The notes under the pieces are model-generated. The model saw nothing but the letters and a program-made list of their open reading frames with translations, was not told the DNA's origin and made no database searches. DNA of 5,685 nt, from NCBI GenBank assembly GCA_016177385.1, contig JACOVJ010000026.1, positions 1-5,685 of the forward strand. Direction: 5' to 3'. The stretch comes from Candidatus Niyogiibacteriota bacterium. Lineage in GTDB: Bacteria; Patescibacteriota; Minisyncoccia; HO2-45-28. Of this stretch, positions 4,297 to 5,685 are shown in pieces (within the stretch, counting starts at the first letter, position 1; each line of letters begins with the position of its first letter). The position numbers and the translations under genes were made by a program.

Positions 4297-5010
4297 TCAA
4301 TAGGTGATCGTTTTAATTTTCTCGAAAGAGAGGATGACAACGATGGTCCCGAGCCAGATGACGGAAAATACCGCCAGCAAATTCGTTCCTCCTCCTTTCA
4401 GTATAAAAAAGTTGAACAAGGTATGCAACACGATGGCGAGCGCCAACCCCCCGAGCACGTTGCGGATGCGTTTCTCCGGATGAAAAAACGAATACGCGAT
4501 CGAGAATCCGACGATCGATGCGGTGATCGTGTGAAGAAGCGTGGCGCCGATGAACCGGAGATTGGCCGTGATGAATCCGGCCGCGAATTCGTGGCTGAAT
4601 ACGTTGAACAGCATGAACGTATTCTCGAGCGCCGCAAACCCCAAAGCGGCGGTGATGAGATAGATCGGCGCATCCACGGGTTCATCGAAATACGGCTTGC
4701 GAAGCGCGGCCCACCATGCGGCGCCGAATTTAAAAACCTCCTCGATGACCGCCCAGAACACGAGAAGCAGGAGCGTCGGACGCCCGGGGGCCCACAGCCC
4801 CGCATCCACGCCCGTTGTATACACCATTTCCTCAAGCACCAAGGAGAGCGGCACGGCAAATGCGCCCGCCAGGAACGTGAGCAACAGGATCCGCCGCGGT
4901 TCCGGATGCGGGTCTTCGCGCAGCCAAAAAACGAGCCACACGAAGCCCGTTAAAAAACCCCCTGCCAGCGTCGAAATACTCAGGAACGGTGCATTCAGGA
5001 TCGCGGCCAT
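4297..5010 (-). CDS. PrsW-family intramembrane metalloprotease
   Basis: This 237-residue polytopic membrane protein has the PrsW motif set. EEVFK (90-94) fits EExxK, FAALEN (125-130) is the second motif, H160 lies in LLHTITASIVGF, and H196 lies in LHTLFNF (195-201). The glutamates and histidines would bind the catalytic metal inside the membrane. About seven hydrophobic segments are visible (roughly 10-29, 41-62, 78-103, 115-137, 150-175, 187-204 and 209-227). In Bacillus, PrsW cleaves the anti-sigma factor RsiW in response to envelope stress. No anti-sigma or sigma gene lies in this window, so the substrate here is unknown. The ATG at 5010 overlaps the 3' end of valS by 16 bases, and no Shine-Dalgarno sequence is seen, consistent with coupled translation. 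hsp20 follows 7 bases after the stop, suggesting a shared transcript. A related CPBP/Abi-type protease is the main alternative. Confidence 0.88.
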   Translation of the reverse strand: MAAILNAPFLSISTLAGGFLTGFVWLVFWLREDPHPEPRRILLLTFLAGAFAVPLSLVLEEMVYTTGVDAGLWAPGRPTLLLLVFWAVIEEVFKFGAAWWAALRKPYFDEPVDAPIYLITAALGFAALENTFMLFNVFSHEFAAGFITANLRFIGATLLHTITASIVGFSIAYSFFHPEKRIRNVLGGLALAIVLHTLFNFFILKGGGTNLLAVFSVIWLGTIVVILSFEKIKTITY

Positions 5011-5685
5011 GATTCAATCATAAGCAATTTTTTGCCGGACGTCGGCACTTCCGCCCAGATCGCCTCGGTGATGTGCGGCAGGAACGGATGCAGGAGCTTG
5101 AGCGAATCGTGCAGGACGGCATGGAGGATCGCCGCCGTAGACGCGCGCTCTTTTTCATCCGCGAGTTGAACCTTGGCCGCCTCCAGATATCCGTCACAAA
5201 ATCCGTGCCAGAAAAACTCGTACAGTTCGTGAAGCGCGGTCCCGAATTCGTAGGAATCGACGTGGCGGCTGACAGCGCGCTTCGTTTTGGCGAATGCCAC
5301 AAGAATCTTTTTGTCCGCCGCCGTTCTCGGCTTTGCGGACCTCGGGATGCGAATACCGTCGGTCCGCTCAAGCACGAACCGGCTCGCATTCCATAACTTA
5401 TTCAGGAACTTTTTGCCTCCCATGAGCGCTTCCTCCGACCACCGGATATCCTGCCCGCCCATGGCCTGCCAAACGAGCGCGAAACGCGTCGCGTCCGCCC
5501 CATACTGCTCAATGAGTTTGAGCGGGTCGATACCCGTCCCGAGTGATTTCGACATCCGTTTGCCGTCTTTGGTCAAGATCGTTCCGTGAATGATGACGTC
5601 CGAGAACGGCGATTTTTTCATGAAAAAAAGTCCGGAATAGACCATGCGCGCGACCCACAAATTGATGATGTCCCGCGCGGTCGAA
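4995..5685 (-). CDS. valS: Valyl-tRNA synthetase, C-terminal part (5' partial)
   Basis: The class I synthetase that charges tRNA-Val with valine. About 229 C-terminal residues are visible and the frame runs off the right edge (the TTG at 5660 is not the start). The edge begins with RDIINLWVARM, matching the family's FDIIFFWxARM segment. It continues with HGTILTKDGKRMSKSLG, the class I KMSKS signature (RMSKS at 5544-5558), then GIDPLKLIEQYGADATRFAL and GQDIRWSEE, which are valyl-specific in flavour. The anticodon-binding helical domain follows, ending in LHPFLPHITEAIW and the MIESWP segment. It stops there: the C-terminal coiled-coil of E. coli-type ValS (with its IRNIRAE region) is missing. 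It is the first visible gene of the run valS-prsW-hsp20 and overlaps prsW by 16 bases. The operon promoter lies beyond the edge. Confidence 0.95.
   Translation of the reverse strand, partial: STARDIINLWVARMVYSGLFFMKKSPFSDVIIHGTILTKDGKRMSKSLGTGIDPLKLIEQYGADATRFALVWQAMGGQDIRWSEEALMGGKKFLNKLWNASRFVLERTDGIRIPRSAKPRTAADKKILVAFAKTKRAVSRHVDSYEFGTALHELYEFFWHGFCDGYLEAAKVQLADEKERASTAAILHAVLHDSLKLLHPFLPHITEAIWAEVPTSGKKLLMIESWPRS

Noticed and set aside
4290..4340. A 17-residue N-terminal extension of Hsp20 from a TTG at 4340
   Set aside because: It would overlap prsW by 44 bases with no ribosome site. The ATG at 4289 gives a normal Hsp20 length and tight operon spacing.
4423..4953. A 176-residue open frame on the + strand opposite prsW
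   Set aside because: It is highly charged and low in complexity, antisense to a gene with a complete set of PrsW motifs, and without its own start signals.
1..5685. CRISPR array or insertion sequence
   Set aside because: No regularly spaced direct repeats, transposase frames or terminal inverted repeats flanking a transposase-like ORF were seen.

Overview
The window looks like part of a small-genome bacterium, most likely of the Patescibacteria (CPR) and perhaps of Parcubacteria type. This is inference. The signs are a perfect 20-bp CCTGCC/GGCAGG palindrome of the kind often seen in those genomes (its translation gives the 'LPAGRQG' string), tRNA genes without an encoded CCA end, a valyl-tRNA synthetase that ends right after its anticodon-binding domain, and compact gene spacing. 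Overall composition is moderately GC-rich by eye. No sequence search was possible, so the placement is tentative.

Left part (1-1282): the 3' portion of a purM-like (AIR synthase family) gene runs off the left edge and ends at a clear intrinsic terminator. Next comes a tRNA pair, tRNA-Leu(UAG) and tRNA-Val(UAC), behind a strong extended -10 promoter. Middle (1283-3101): a membrane-anchored, probably exported protein of unknown function on the + strand converges on an isocitrate-lyase-superfamily gene on the - strand, and one bidirectional hairpin terminator separates them. The lyase gene is divergent from tRNA-Phe(GAA).

Region 3102-3780 is the most unusual part. After the tRNA-Phe terminator there is an approximately 90-bp nested inverted-repeat structure containing a second, symmetric terminator-like hairpin. 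The 20-bp palindrome abuts it. A near-consensus promoter then drives two overlapping reading frames, each with its own strong Shine-Dalgarno sequence: a 58-residue ORF and a 114-residue multi-pass membrane protein. A strong terminator closes the unit.

Right part (3789-5685, - strand): valS (partial), a PrsW-family intramembrane metalloprotease and a small heat shock protein form a tightly packed apparent operon. valS and prsW overlap by 16 bases, and prsW and hsp20 are 7 bases apart. The layout couples a housekeeping translation gene to two genes that may act in envelope or protein stress. The genes in the left half appear unrelated to one another metabolically.
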